From positions 1,178,001 through 1,242,000 of the forward strand of contig NZ_AP019827.1 in assembly GCF_008327825.1 (NCBI RefSeq): 64,000 bases of DNA, in the 5' to 3' direction. This DNA comes from Leptotrichia shahii. Its GTDB lineage: Bacteria > Fusobacteriota > Fusobacteriia > Fusobacteriales > Leptotrichiaceae. The notes under the pieces were generated by a model. It was given only the letters and a program-made list of their open reading frames with translations. It was not told the origin of the DNA and ran no database searches. Below, piece by piece: positions 53,364 to 62,890 of the stretch. Numbering within the stretch: the stretch's first letter is position 1; every line of letters begins with the position of its first letter. A program made the position numbers and the translations under genes.

Positions 53364-54603
53364 TTTCCAAACCTCCATTTAACTCATAAATTCCATTTTT
53401 TCCGCCAGTTTCCTTATCTTTTAACACGGAAAAAACAGTATGCATATCCTTATCTCCACGTCCAGACACATTTACAACGATAGTTTCTCTCTTATTTTTA
53501 GAAAGTACAGGACATAATTTTTCAAGATAGGCTAAAGCGTGGGAACTCTCAATTGCTGGAATAATACCTTCTTTTCTTGTAACAAGCATTAGAGCCTTCA
53601 TTGCCTCATCATCAGTAATTGGTGCGTAAGTTGCTCTTTTTGTATCAAATAAGTGTGAATGTTCAGGGCCTACTCCTGGATAGTCAAGTCCAGCAGAAAT
53701 TGAATGAACTGGACTTATTTGTCCATATTTATTTTGAAGAACATAAGTTTTCATTCCATGAATAATTCCAGGTTTTCCAAGTGTCAATGTGGCAGCGTGC
53801 ATATCTGTGTCAATTCCATATCCTCCAGCTTCGACGCCATAAAGTTTTGTTGAGCTATCTTCCAAAAATGCACTAAAAATACCGATAGCATTACTTCCAC
53901 CACCAACACAGGCAATAACATGATCAGCATGTTTTCCCAGTTCCTCCAGCTGTGCTTTTGCTTCATAACCAATAATTGACTGAAAATCACGCACGATAGT
54001 CGGATATGGATGAGGCCCTACAACTGAACCAATTACATAAAACACAGTTTCTATCTCTGCAACCCAAGACTGAATAGCGGCAGTTGTCGCTTCCTTCAAG
54101 GTTTTCAGCCCATCTTCAATAGAAATAACTCTCGCACCCAAAAGTTCCATTCTAAAAACATTTAATTTTTGCCGTTCAATGTCAACAGCCCCCATGTAAA
54201 CGTCACACTCCAAACCTAAAAGAGCGGCCGCAGTAGCAGTAGCAACTCCGTGCTGTCCAGCCCCAGTTTCAGCAATAACTTTTTTCTTTCCCATTTTTTT
54301 AGCAAGTAAAACTTGCCCAAGTGCATTATTAATTTTATGAGCGCCAGTATGGTTCAAGTCTTCTCTTTTCAAGTAAATATCGTGATTATAATGTTCACTC
54401 AAATTTTTTGCATAATAGAGCGGAGTTTCACGCCCAACATAATTTTTTAGCAAATTATCAAATTCTTTAAAAAATTCTTTGTCATTTTTTAGCTTTTCAT
54501 ATTCAGATTCTAGTTCTGACAGAGCAAACATCGCAGTTTCAGGTACAAATTGTCCACCAAATTGCCCAAAATATGCCTTTTCATTAAAATGTTTATTTTC
54601 CAT
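53356..54603 (-). CDS. trpB: Tryptophan synthase beta chain
   Basis: The 415-aa PLP enzyme joins indole and serine to give tryptophan. Marks are [15 protein letters not shown], the PLP Lys in [18 protein letters not shown] (near residue 90), [31 protein letters not shown] and [10 protein letters not shown]. Length is normal for TrpB1. GAAAGGA lies before the ATG. It overlaps trpA by 8 bases and follows trpF. Confidence 0.97.
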   Translation of the reverse strand: MENKHFNEKAYFGQFGGQFVPETAMFALSELESEYEKLKNDKEFFKEFDNLLKNYVGRETPLYYAKNLSEHYNHDIYLKREDLNHTGAHKINNALGQVLLAKKMGKKKVIAETGAGQHGVATATAAALLGLECDVYMGAVDIERQKLNVFRMELLGARVISIEDGLKTLKEATTAAIQSWVAEIETVFYVIGSVVGPHPYPTIVRDFQSIIGYEAKAQLEELGKHADHVIACVGGGSNAIGIFSAFLEDSSTKLYGVEAGGYGIDTDMHAATLTLGKPGIIHGMKTYVLQNKYGQISPVHSISAGLDYPGVGPEHSHLFDTKRATYAPITDDEAMKALMLVTRKEGIIPAIESSHALAYLEKLCPVLSKNKRETIVVNVSGRGDKDMHTVFSVLKDKETGGKNGIYELNGGLENE

Positions 54604-54640
54604 ATTTTTTTCCTTTCGTATTCATCTTTTAAAATTATTA

Positions 54641-55366
54641 TTATTTCTTTTTTACCAAATTTACAATATTTTCAACTAATTTTTTATTTTTTCTATTATT
54701 AACTTCAACTTTGCTGTTTATATCCAAAATTGCAGGCTTGTACTCAAGTGCTTTCTGAATATTCTCAATTGACAGCCCTCCAGCCAGCACAAACGAATAT
54801 TCCTCTAATTCTTTTAAAATATTCCAATCAAAGACAATTCCATTTCCCCCACGATTTTCTCCTTTTGCATCAAATAGAGGATATTCAATATACGGCTTAT
54901 AGTCAGTAATATTCGGAAGTTCATCGGTTACTCCAAAAACCTTCCAAAGTTTTGTTTTAACAGGAAAATTTTTACGTTTTCTAAAACAATTTTTTTCATA
55001 CAATTTTTCTAATTTTTGAATAAGTTCCATGCAATATTCCACTGACTCATCTCCATGTAGCTGTACGACATCAATATCTGTTTCTTTCACAATTTTTATA
55101 ACATTCTCAATCATCGCATTTACAAATACCCCAACTGTCTTTTTCCCATGTCTATGTGCAGTCCGAGTAATTTTAGCAGCAAGTTCGCTATCCACTTGCC
55201 TTTGACTTTCTGCGAAAATACATCCGAAATAGTCAATATCCAAAGTTTTCAATTCATTAATTTCAGTAATGCTTCTAATTCCACAAACTTTTAATTTGGT
55301 AGTATTTTCTGTGAAATTATCAGTTGCCACATTATTTTCTTTTTTCTCCAATTTTTTTCCTTCCAT
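54641..55366 (-). CDS. trpF: Phosphoribosylanthranilate isomerase
   Basis: The 241-aa protein has TrpF motifs: catalytic Cys in LKVCGIRSITEI (near residue 28), QLHGDES, and the C-terminal FVLAGGLSIENIQKAL and LDINSKVEV, where the Ser-Gly usual in DVSSGVE is changed to Asn-Ser. Before the barrel lies a polar N-terminal extension of about 23 residues, and a basic insert (KNCFRKRKNFPVKTK) lengthens one loop. GGAAAAAAATTGG-type sequence precedes the ATG; a later start cannot be excluded. It sits between trpC and trpB. Confidence 0.88.
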   Translation of the reverse strand: MEGKKLEKKENNVATDNFTENTTKLKVCGIRSITEINELKTLDIDYFGCIFAESQRQVDSELAAKITRTAHRHGKKTVGVFVNAMIENVIKIVKETDIDVVQLHGDESVEYCMELIQKLEKLYEKNCFRKRKNFPVKTKLWKVFGVTDELPNITDYKPYIEYPLFDAKGENRGGNGIVFDWNILKELEEYSFVLAGGLSIENIQKALEYKPAILDINSKVEVNNRKNKKLVENIVNLVKKK

Positions 55367-55382
55367 AAATTTATTTTTCTTT

Positions 55383-56108
55383 CTAAAGAAGTCCCTTCAT
55401 AAGTGCCTCCCCAATTAGCAGTCCATCCACGTTCAATTTTTCTGCATACTCCACATCCTCTTTTGACAAAAATCCACTTTCACTTACAATAGTCAAATTT
55501 TTTAAAACATCGCTTGGAATTTCATTTATCAGTTTTTCCGTAGTTCTAATATCAACTTCAAAAGTATTCAAATTTCGGTTATTTATCCCCAAAATTTCCA
55601 AATTTGGAATCTTCAAAGCTCTTCTTATTTCCTCTTCATCATGAGTTTCTACTAAAACATCCATTTCTAAATCCTGTGCCAGCTTATGAAGTTCCAAAAG
55701 CGTCTTATCATCCAGCATTCTCACAATCAATAAAATCGCTGAAGCCCCCAAAAACTTAGCATGAGCCACCTGAAACGGAGTATAAATAAAATCTTTCCTC
55801 AAAATCGGCATTTCTGGAAATTTTTGTCTTACAATTTTTATAAAATCATTCTCCCCTTTAAAATATTCCTTTTCTGTCAATATCGAAAAAGCTGAAACTC
55901 CTTTATCCACATAACTTTGTGCCTGTTTTAACAAATCAAAATCATCTTTTGCAATTTTTCCCTTCGATGGAGAAGCCCTCTTAATTTCCCCAATAATCTG
56001 AATTCCCTTTTGATTAAGTGCCTTTTTTAAAGATGGCTGTTTAAAAGACTTTAATTCGTCTTCAAGCTGTATATCTCTTTTAATTTTTATTTTTTCTAAA
56101 ATATCCAT
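55383..56108 (-). CDS. trpC: Indole-3-glycerol phosphate synthase
   Basis: The 241-aa barrel enzyme shows QIIGEIKRASPSKGKI with the catalytic Lys, ILTEKEYFKG, PILRKDFI, LGINNRNLNTFEVD and SESGFLSKEDV, all typical of IGPS. The frame extends 12 codons upstream, but AAAGGAG is placed for the ATG at 56108. It lies 17 bases before trpF and just after a small membrane-protein gene. Confidence 0.95.
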   Translation of the reverse strand: MDILEKIKIKRDIQLEDELKSFKQPSLKKALNQKGIQIIGEIKRASPSKGKIAKDDFDLLKQAQSYVDKGVSAFSILTEKEYFKGENDFIKIVRQKFPEMPILRKDFIYTPFQVAHAKFLGASAILLIVRMLDDKTLLELHKLAQDLEMDVLVETHDEEEIRRALKIPNLEILGINNRNLNTFEVDIRTTEKLINEIPSDVLKNLTIVSESGFLSKEDVEYAEKLNVDGLLIGEALMKGLL

Positions 56109-56124
56109 ATTTCTCCTTTCGATT

Positions 56125-56487
56125 TTAAATGTATGGTAATGCATTCAAAACATCATTTATCATTAAGCCAGCATAAATACTGAATATTGTTATATTTACT
56201 AGAAAAATTACTAATTTGAATCTATTTTTTGATTTTTTCTTTTTTTCTTCATCTTCAATTTTATTTATTTTTTTCAATTTCATTGAACTTAAATACATTA
56301 GTATTATTTTAAGAAAAAGATAAATTAGAGGAATATTTTGAAAAATATTACCAAATAAATTATTTAAAAGATAGATTAATAATACAGTAAACCCAAATGG
56401 AATAAAACAGATAAATATAGCTAACAATACTATTTCAGGTACTATAAAATATCTTAAACAATGTTCCCTATATAAAGTTTTTATCAT
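56125..56487 (-). CDS. Small membrane protein within the trp operon
   Basis: The 120-aa protein has about three hydrophobic segments (residues 14-41, 50-67 and 93-111) and a Lys/Glu-rich cytoplasmic loop (about 70-90). It resembles small DUF-type membrane proteins of Fusobacteria, but I do not recognise a family. The binding site GGAAAG is a little far from the ATG. It lies between the AAA ATPase gene and trpC, is on the same strand, and has no known link with tryptophan synthesis. Confidence 0.6.
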   Translation of the reverse strand: MIKTLYREHCLRYFIVPEIVLLAIFICFIPFGFTVLLIYLLNNLFGNIFQNIPLIYLFLKIILMYLSSMKLKKINKIEDEEKKKKSKNRFKLVIFLVNITIFSIYAGLMINDVLNALPYI

Positions 56488-56538
56488 ATTCGCACCATTC
56501 TTTCCAAAAATTTTAATTTATAAATATTTTTAACTTTT

Positions 56539-57750
56539 TTAGTCTTTCAATAAAAAATCAATAATATTCAAATGTTTTATCCCGTTTCTTGACATATCAA
56601 ACCTGTCCATAGAAATTACATATTTGGGATAATTATCATTAATTTTTTCAAATGGTAAAAATTCCCTTTTTATAGTGTCTTCAGAGGCAAGTAAATATGC
56701 TACCTGGATATAAATTTTTTCATTATTTGTTTTTGTACAGACAAAATCTATTTCTAAATTATTCAATTTTCCGATTTTTATGTTATAGCCTTTTCGCAAT
56801 AATTCCATATAGACAATATTTTCAAGAATTTGATTTATATCTCTTTCGTTTGTTTCCAAAATAGCTTCTCTTATTCCATGGTCTGCAATATAATATTTTT
56901 CACTCACATTTAGAACTTCTTTACCTTGTATTTCGTAACGAGGGACTTTGTGAATCAAAAATGCGTTTTCACAGGCTTTTATGTAATTTAGCACAGTATC
57001 TACTGCAACTTTTCTATTTTCGCTTTTAAAATATTTTGAAATTGAATTTGCAGAAAATGTATTCCCAATGTTCATTACAATGTAATTGATGATTCGCTCT
57101 AATAATTCAGTATTTCTTATATTATTTCTTTGAGTAATATCTTTTAATATTATTGATGAATATATATCTTTTAAATATTGCATGCTTGATTCCACTTCAT
57201 AATTCAAATTATGTAAAAATGGCATCCCACCTAGTTTGACATACTTTTCAAATATTTCTTCTTTTGAAATATTTTGATTTATATTTTGGTATATTGAATA
57301 AAACTCTTTGAAAGAAAAAGGGTAAATTTCAACTTCAACGTATCTTCCTGCAAGGTAAGTTGCAAGTTCTCCCGATAATAGTTTAGCGTTGGAACCTGTT
57401 ATATAAATATCGAATTGCTTATCTTCTGTTCTTAATGAATTTATGCACTTTTCCCATTCTTTTACTTCCTGAATTTCATCCAAAAACAAATAGCATTTTT
57501 CTTGAATATTCTCTGCTTTTTCCAATATATATTCATTTAATGTATCCGCATAGCAAAGATGTCTATTTCTTAAATTTTCAAAATTGATATAAATAAATTG
57601 ATTTTCATCAACACCGTTTTTTTTCAATTCTTTCATAATCAATTTTAACATTACAGATTTGCCGCTTCTCCTAATTCCTGTCAAAACTTTGATAATATCT
57701 TTATCTATAAAGGGCTTAATTTTTTCAAAATAAATTTTTCTTTCTATCAT
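56539..57750 (-). CDS. AAA_14/DUF4143-type ATP-binding protein
   Basis: The 403-aa protein has a Walker A motif at VLTGIRRSGKSVMLKLI (near residue 25), Walker B CYLFLDEIQEVKEWEKCI (near 90), the sensor ITGSNAKLLSGELATYLAGRYVEVEIYPFSFKEF, and a C-terminal DUF4143 domain with GKLNNLEIDFVCTKTNNEKIYIQVAY that looks like a PD-(D/E)xK-type fold. These common mobile ATPases have no defined role. AGAGGTGAT precedes the ATG, so it is independently translated. It splits the trp operon between trpGD and trpC. Confidence 0.85.
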   Translation of the reverse strand: MIERKIYFEKIKPFIDKDIIKVLTGIRRSGKSVMLKLIMKELKKNGVDENQFIYINFENLRNRHLCYADTLNEYILEKAENIQEKCYLFLDEIQEVKEWEKCINSLRTEDKQFDIYITGSNAKLLSGELATYLAGRYVEVEIYPFSFKEFYSIYQNINQNISKEEIFEKYVKLGGMPFLHNLNYEVESSMQYLKDIYSSIILKDITQRNNIRNTELLERIINYIVMNIGNTFSANSISKYFKSENRKVAVDTVLNYIKACENAFLIHKVPRYEIQGKEVLNVSEKYYIADHGIREAILETNERDINQILENIVYMELLRKGYNIKIGKLNNLEIDFVCTKTNNEKIYIQVAYLLASEDTIKREFLPFEKINDNYPKYVISMDRFDMSRNGIKHLNIIDFLLKD

Positions 57751-57873
57751 AAAATCACCTCTATAAATATTTTATCATATTTACAACTAATAAAAAAGAT
57801 ATTTTTTTGATTTTTATCAGTTATAATCTATAAAAAACATAAATTAGTAATTTTATCAATTATATCTAAAAAA

Positions 57874-59520
57874 TTATTTTGTAATTTTCACATAATCTTT
57901 ATAAAACTCATAAACCTTCCCACTCTCAATCGCCTCGAAAACCATATCCTTTGCTTTCGCAGGATGATCTACTACATTCGCAGTATAAAGTGCAAACATT
58001 GCATTCAATACAACAATATCAAATTTTGCCGATTTTTCTCCACCTTTCAAGATTTTTACCAAAATTTCAGCATTTTCCTCTGGAGTTCCGCCTTCAATTT
58101 CAGAATGAAAAGCCCGTTTAAAGCCAAAACTTTCAGGCGAGATTGTATATTCCAGAATTTGTTCGCCCTTTACTTCGATAATTCTTGTATCATCGCAAAT
58201 CGTGATTTCATCAAGCCCGTCATTTCCTCGAACAACTAATGCGTGTTTTCTTCCTAGTAATTGTAATGTTTCGGCGTACAATCTGTGTACTGGCTCATGG
58301 TAAAGCCCAACCAATTGGTATTTTAATTTTGTGTTTGGGTGAAGCAGTGGACCTAAAATGTTAAAGACAGTTCTTATTCCAAGACGGCTTCTAACTTCTC
58401 GGACTTCTCCGACTAATTTGTGAAAAAATGGGGCATGAAAGAAAGCAAGATTTTTTACGTGCAGTTTTTCAATTTGATTTGCAAGAGAATTTTCAAGAGG
58501 TACTCCTAGTTTATCAAGTACATCACTGCTTCCACTTTTACTCGAAATTGCACGGTTTCCGTGTTTTGCCACATTTACTCCCATTGCTCCCAAAATAAAT
58601 GCCACAGCGGTTGAAATATTTATTGTCTTGAATCCATCGCCACCAGTTCCGCAAACATCAATCATTGGAGTTTCGTCCTCAAAAGTCGTGCTGTATTCTA
58701 GAATATTTTTTACAAATGCTGTAAGCGATTCAGGATAAAGACTTTTTTCTGAAATTAGTACAAGCAAGGCTCCAAGCTGTACAATGTCATAATTTTTGCT
58801 GTCAATAATTTTACAGATTTCACGAAAATCAGTATCTGTTAATGCAATATTTTCCTGTAATTTTTTTAAATATTTATTCATATCTATAAAGTTTCCTTTC
58901 TCTTTAGTATTTTTAGAATTTTCATTATTTTGCAAAGTTTCTGAAACTTCAATATTCAAGAAGTTTCGTATCATATTTTTTCCATATTCAGTAAAAATTG
59001 ATTCTGGATGAAACTGTATTCCAAAAATATTTTTACTTTTGTGTTCTACAGCCATTGCAACCCCATCTTCAGACTTTGCAGTAACTTCAAGAGTTTCTGG
59101 AATATCGTCAACATAAAGTGAATGATACCTCATAACTTTAAATTTTTTTGGCAAGTTTTTAAATAATACAGAATTTCCCGATAAAACTGTAATCTCTGAA
59201 GTTTTACCATGCAATGGATTTTCAAGCCTCTTTATTTCTCCACCAAAATTCATTCCAATTGCCTGATGTCCAAGACAAATTCCTAAAATTGGAATATTGC
59301 CCAGTTCATCAGTATTATTTAAAATTTCTAGGCAAATTCCACTGTCTTTCGGATGTTTTGGACCGGGAGAAAAAATTATTTTACTAGGATTCATTTTTTT
59401 TATATCATCAATTGTAATTGCGTCATTTCTCACGGTAATAACTTCATCATCAGTCATTTCCTTCAAATACTGCTCAACATTAAATACAAACGAATCATAA
59501 TTGTCAATCATCAAAATCAT
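57874..59520 (-). CDS. trpGD: Fused anthranilate synthase glutaminase and anthranilate phosphoribosyltransferase
   Basis: Residues 1 to about 195 are the TrpG glutamine amidotransferase with Cys82 in ILGICLGHQ and the His-Glu pair in GIQFHPESI. A polar linker (SETLQNNENSKNTKEKGNF) joins it to TrpD, from about residue 214, with DVCGTGGDGFKT, AKHGNRAISSKSGSSD and RSRLGIRTVFNILGPL. It makes ammonia for TrpE and moves phosphoribosyl onto anthranilate. The ATG follows the trpE stop directly, with AGAAAGGA inside trpE. The fusion resembles that of enterobacteria. Confidence 0.95.
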   Translation of the reverse strand: MILMIDNYDSFVFNVEQYLKEMTDDEVITVRNDAITIDDIKKMNPSKIIFSPGPKHPKDSGICLEILNNTDELGNIPILGICLGHQAIGMNFGGEIKRLENPLHGKTSEITVLSGNSVLFKNLPKKFKVMRYHSLYVDDIPETLEVTAKSEDGVAMAVEHKSKNIFGIQFHPESIFTEYGKNMIRNFLNIEVSETLQNNENSKNTKEKGNFIDMNKYLKKLQENIALTDTDFREICKIIDSKNYDIVQLGALLVLISEKSLYPESLTAFVKNILEYSTTFEDETPMIDVCGTGGDGFKTINISTAVAFILGAMGVNVAKHGNRAISSKSGSSDVLDKLGVPLENSLANQIEKLHVKNLAFFHAPFFHKLVGEVREVRSRLGIRTVFNILGPLLHPNTKLKYQLVGLYHEPVHRLYAETLQLLGRKHALVVRGNDGLDEITICDDTRIIEVKGEQILEYTISPESFGFKRAFHSEIEGGTPEENAEILVKILKGGEKSAKFDIVVLNAMFALYTANVVDHPAKAKDMVFEAIESGKVYEFYKDYVKITK

Positions 59521-60855
59521 TTATTTCACATCCTTTCTATTTTCATTTTTATCATTTTTATTTTTTTCTTCATTACAGAATTTTTTAAAAATATTCAGCA
59601 CAGACGCTCTTTTATGGCAAATTTCTTCATATTCCTTTTCTTTCACAGAATCAAACACAATTCCTGCCCCAGCCTGAATAAATATATTCCGAACCTCATC
59701 AACTTCATTTAAGTCGGAATTTTTATTTTCAAAAAATGCAGTACGAATAATAATCGCAAGCTGAACATCCCCATTAAATCTCAAAAATCCAATTCCGCCA
59801 GCATAAACATTTCTTTTAAATTTCTCCAGTTCTGAAATAATTTGCATAGCACGAATTTTTGGCGATCCAGAAAGAGTTCCCGCTGGAAGAGCCTGAGCAA
59901 TAACTTCAAATATCGACACATCCTTTCGCTTTTTCCCGTAAACATCAGTTACAATGTGCATTACATGTTCATAATTCTTAATATGCATAAGATTTTTTAC
60001 AACAACTGAGCCACTTTCTGCAAATTTCCCAATATCATTTCTAGCCAAGTCAACAAGCATTCGATGTTCAGCACATTCCTTTTCATCATTTAATAAGTCA
60101 TTCGCTAAAAATGCGTCTTCGTTGGCATCTTTTCCTCTGGGACGAGTTCCAGCGATAGGAGCAATATAGATATTATCCGATGAAATATCAACCAGTATTT
60201 CAGGGCTAGACCCAACTATATCTCCATATTTTGTAGGAAAATGGTACATATACGGACTAGGATTTGCCTTTGACAATTTTTCATAAAAATCAAGTGAATC
60301 CATATTTGACGTAAGTTTTAACTGCTCACTTAGCACAACCTGAAAAATATCTCCAGCTTTAATATATTCCTTCGCTTTTTCAAGAATAGCATAAAAATGT
60401 GATTTTTCCTCATCAAAATCTGTTTTTATATCATAAAATAACCCATTATTTTCAGTTTTTTTCTTAATTTCATCCTTCAAAAGATCAAAATATTTCTTTT
60501 CATTCCCATAAAACGAATATTCCTTATTAATCTTTGAATAATGTAAATAAGCCTTCGCATTGGCAAAAATAAACTGTGGAAATTTAAACTGCTCCTCTTT
60601 TATCTTCTCAATCTTCTCAAAAAAATGTATAGACTCGTAAGCAAATGTTCCAAAAAGTCCAGCAAATGGAGCAATCTTTTTTTGCTTTACAAAAGAATTG
60701 TAAATTTTTTTCAAGGAATCATAGCTATATTTATTAGAATCAAAATATTCACAGTCAATCCCAATAATAACTTGCCTTTCATCTTCAGCAAAATAGGAAT
60801 TGCTAAATTTTTTTCTAATAATGGAATAATAATAAGTAGGCTTGTTTATTAACAT
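59521..60855 (-). CDS. trpE: Anthranilate synthase component I
   Basis: The 444-aa protein has the chorismate-binding domain: EYIKAGDIFQVVLSEQ, IAGTRPRGKD, LLNDEKECAEHRMLVDLARNDIGK, HIVTDVYG, LPAGTLSGSPKIRAMQIISELE and GAGIVFDSVKEKEYEE. The N-terminal regulatory region is shorter than usual (about 120 residues before the core), so the LLESx feedback motif is not evident; sensitivity to tryptophan cannot be judged. PabB is the alternative, but the linked trpGD makes TrpE far more likely. It is the first enzyme gene after the attenuator. Confidence 0.93.
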   Translation of the reverse strand: MLINKPTYYYSIIRKKFSNSYFAEDERQVIIGIDCEYFDSNKYSYDSLKKIYNSFVKQKKIAPFAGLFGTFAYESIHFFEKIEKIKEEQFKFPQFIFANAKAYLHYSKINKEYSFYGNEKKYFDLLKDEIKKKTENNGLFYDIKTDFDEEKSHFYAILEKAKEYIKAGDIFQVVLSEQLKLTSNMDSLDFYEKLSKANPSPYMYHFPTKYGDIVGSSPEILVDISSDNIYIAPIAGTRPRGKDANEDAFLANDLLNDEKECAEHRMLVDLARNDIGKFAESGSVVVKNLMHIKNYEHVMHIVTDVYGKKRKDVSIFEVIAQALPAGTLSGSPKIRAMQIISELEKFKRNVYAGGIGFLRFNGDVQLAIIIRTAFFENKNSDLNEVDEVRNIFIQAGAGIVFDSVKEKEYEEICHKRASVLNIFKKFCNEEKNKNDKNENRKDVK

Positions 60856-60980
60856 AAAGTATCTCGCTTTCTATATTTTATATTTTTTCTAATTTTTTCT
60901 TTTTAATATTTCCTTTTTTGCTGAAATTTATAAAAAAATTCCCTTAAATCGTTTTACCGTCTAAGAGAATTGTATAAAAT

Positions 60981-61013
60981 AAAAGCATTGATCCTTACTT
61001 CACCAATGCTTTT
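60981..61013 (-). terminator. trp attenuator terminator
   Basis: On the minus strand AAAAGCATTG (61013-61004) pairs with CAATGCTTTT (60990-60981), followed by ATTTTAT. An outer pair, AGAGAA and TTCTCT near 61016 and 60966, may extend it. It lies between the leader peptide and trpE. Confidence 0.7.
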
Positions 61014-61069
61014 CTCTAATATTTATAATCGTAATTACAATAAATTTCAACATAGCTGGCAAAAAAATA

Positions 61070-61117
61070 TTAAATTGTATTTAATTTTTTCCACCATGTC
61101 CAAGTTTGTCTAATCAT
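61070..61117 (-). CDS. trpL: trp leader peptide with three Trp codons
   Basis: The 15-residue frame reads MIRQTWTWWKKLNTI and carries Trp at positions 6, 8 and 9. GAGGAGTGA stands before its ATG. It lies about 45 bases after a promoter and before an intrinsic terminator, the arrangement of a tryptophan-starvation attenuator. CATGGTGG in the Trp-codon stretch can pair with CCAGCTATG further on, a possible 1:2 hairpin. A clear antiterminator pairing was not found by eye. Confidence 0.8.
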   Translation of the reverse strand: MIRQTWTWWKKLNTI

Positions 61118-61164
61118 TGTAATCACTCCTCAAAATCTTTTATCTATTATTTTAATTTACAAAT

Positions 61165-61193
61165 ACTATATCACAAAAAATATATTTTGTAAA
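61165..61193 (-). promoter_or_regulatory. trp operon promoter
   Basis: Minus-strand TTTACA (61188-61193) and TATAGT (61165-61170) have a 17-base spacer and lead into the trp leader peptide. Confidence 0.6.
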
Positions 61194-61251
61194 ATATATT
61201 TTATTAATTTAATCATAAATTTTTTTTATGATTAGATTATTTAATAACTTT

Positions 61252-61557
61252 TTATTTAAGTAATTCTAATGCTTGATCCAATACTTTTGATCCATTCATC
61301 ATTCCATAATCAACCATATTAATTACATCTATATTAATATTATTTTCTTCAGCTACTTTTTTAGCTTCTGGCAAAGCGTATTTTACTTGTGGTCCTAATA
61401 AAACAACATCAGCTTTTGCAAATTCACCTTTTGCCTTTTCAAGAGGTTCAGCTCGTATTTCAACTTCTAATCCTCTTTTCTCAGCTTCAGCTTTCATCTT
61501 GTTTATTAATAGACTAGTCGACATCCCTGCTGCACAGCATAATAAAATTTTTTTCAT
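61252..61557 (-). CDS. PTS lactose/cellobiose-type EIIB component
   Basis: The 101-aa protein starts MKKILLCCAAGMSTSLLINKM, the phosphocysteine loop of cellobiose-type IIB, with Cys8 as the likely phosphorylated residue, and has the DVVLLGPQVKYALPEAKK segment. It passes phosphate from IIA to sugar in IIC. No IIA or IIC gene is next to it, so it works with subunits from elsewhere. GAGAGGATG precedes the ATG. Confidence 0.9.
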   Translation of the reverse strand: MKKILLCCAAGMSTSLLINKMKAEAEKRGLEVEIRAEPLEKAKGEFAKADVVLLGPQVKYALPEAKKVAEENNINIDVINMVDYGMMNGSKVLDQALELLK

Positions 61558-61610
61558 TTCTTATCATCCTCTCTTCTTTTTAACTTTTTTTCTTAAATTT
61601 TTTTTATTAT

Positions 61611-61717
61611 ATTAGATATGTTCGATAACCTAAGTTTTTTTATCTATACAAGGGGTCAAGACCCCTTGCTCCAAGATATTTATTTTATTAAATTCTAAGT
61701 TTGTATAGTTATCGAAC
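61611..61717. repeat. R1 dispersed repeat, best copy
   Basis: GTTCGATAAC (61620-61629) and GTTATCGAAC (61708-61717) are exact inverted ends. The centre is a hairpin, CAAGGGGTC (61649-61657) and GACCCCTTG (61660-61668). A degenerate relative is at 7117-7205. The rest of 61558-62009 is A/T-rich with no gene. Confidence 0.6.
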
Positions 61718-62009
61718 AGGTCTATTGTATAATTAATGGACTTTACCCATATATTTTTGTTTCTATATTCATAGTATACCACTAAATTTTAATAAGTCAA
61801 ATTTTATAAAAAATCATTATTTTAAATTTTTAACTGATTCATAAAACACAATAAAAATTTTCACTATTTTTTATATAATATTTAATAAATATTTTTTACT
61901 TCTTTTTAGTATTATACACAACAACATATACATTTGTAAATCATTTATTTTTAAAATTATGTTTAATTGTATTGTAATACTACAATTAAATTTATTTACT
62001 AAACTTCAA

Positions 62010-62780
62010 CTAATTTTCCATAATTTCCACTGCTTGTGGATAAATTTCTCTAATTTCATTTGCAATTTTATCAATTTCTGCAATCAAATAATCTGTACTT
62101 CCACGATCTCCTTTCATCGCAATTCTAACATGAACACATCCTTCCTTCGCATAAGGGGCAACTGTCGGATTCGACATTTCAAAATAACCTTTTAGTCTAT
62201 CATCAATTCTCCCTTCTGGAACTCCTTTTATTTCAAGAGTCTTCATTAATAAAACATCATTTGAATATTGCTTCAAAAGTGGCAAAACCTGATTATCAAC
62301 CATCCATGTCATTTCTCTTGGAGGTCCTGGCAAAACTATTATTTTTTTATTATTTTTTTCATAAAAAAATCCAGGTGCAAGCCCAACTTCATTTTCCAGC
62401 AATTTTGAATTTTTCAAAATTGAAGCCTCTTTTCTTCCGCCAGAAGCCACTTCTCCAAAGCCCCTTTCATTATATTTTTTCACAATCAAATCATAATATC
62501 TCTCAATAACTTCCAGCTCTTCTCCAAAATAATCAGCCACAACTTCCTTCGTAATATCATCAACCGTAGGTCCAAGCCCTCCAGTAGTAATTACCAGATC
62601 AACCCTTTTAAAAGCATTTTCCAAACATTCCTTAAGCCTTCCATAATTATCTCCAACAGTAGTTTGATAATACAAATCAATCCCGATATTTGTAAACTTT
62701 GCTGAAATATATTGTGCATTTGTATTTACAATATCTCCAACCAGTAATTCTGTTCCAACGCATATAATTTCTGTTTTCAT
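62010..62780 (-). CDS. CinA N-terminal domain protein (MoaB/Mog-like, COG1058)
   Basis: The 256-aa protein is the MoCF-like half of CinA: ICVGTELLVGDIVNTNAQYIS, TTVGDN, DLVITTGGLGPTVDDITKE, and VLPGPPREMTWMVDNQVLP. It has the ADP-ribose pyrophosphatase-type domain only; the C-terminal amidohydrolase domain (PncC) of full CinA is missing, as in many short COG1058 proteins. A role in NAD by-product repair is known for relatives. CAGTTTCCTTTC upstream gives GAAAGGAAACTG before the ATG. Confidence 0.88.
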   Translation of the reverse strand: MKTEIICVGTELLVGDIVNTNAQYISAKFTNIGIDLYYQTTVGDNYGRLKECLENAFKRVDLVITTGGLGPTVDDITKEVVADYFGEELEVIERYYDLIVKKYNERGFGEVASGGRKEASILKNSKLLENEVGLAPGFFYEKNNKKIIVLPGPPREMTWMVDNQVLPLLKQYSNDVLLMKTLEIKGVPEGRIDDRLKGYFEMSNPTVAPYAKEGCVHVRIAMKGDRGSTDYLIAEIDKIANEIREIYPQAVEIMEN

Positions 62781-62890
62781 CTCAGTTTCCTTTCTTTTTT
62801 ATTTTTCTGCTTTTTTATTTAAAATACCGCTAAATAAGTTTTAAAGTTAAAAATCCTATTCAACGGTAAATTTATATTTTCAATATTTAA

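Noticed and set aside
62010-62780. Full-length CinA with a possible frameshift
   Set aside because: No PncC-domain sequence was seen on either side, and short COG1058 proteins are common.
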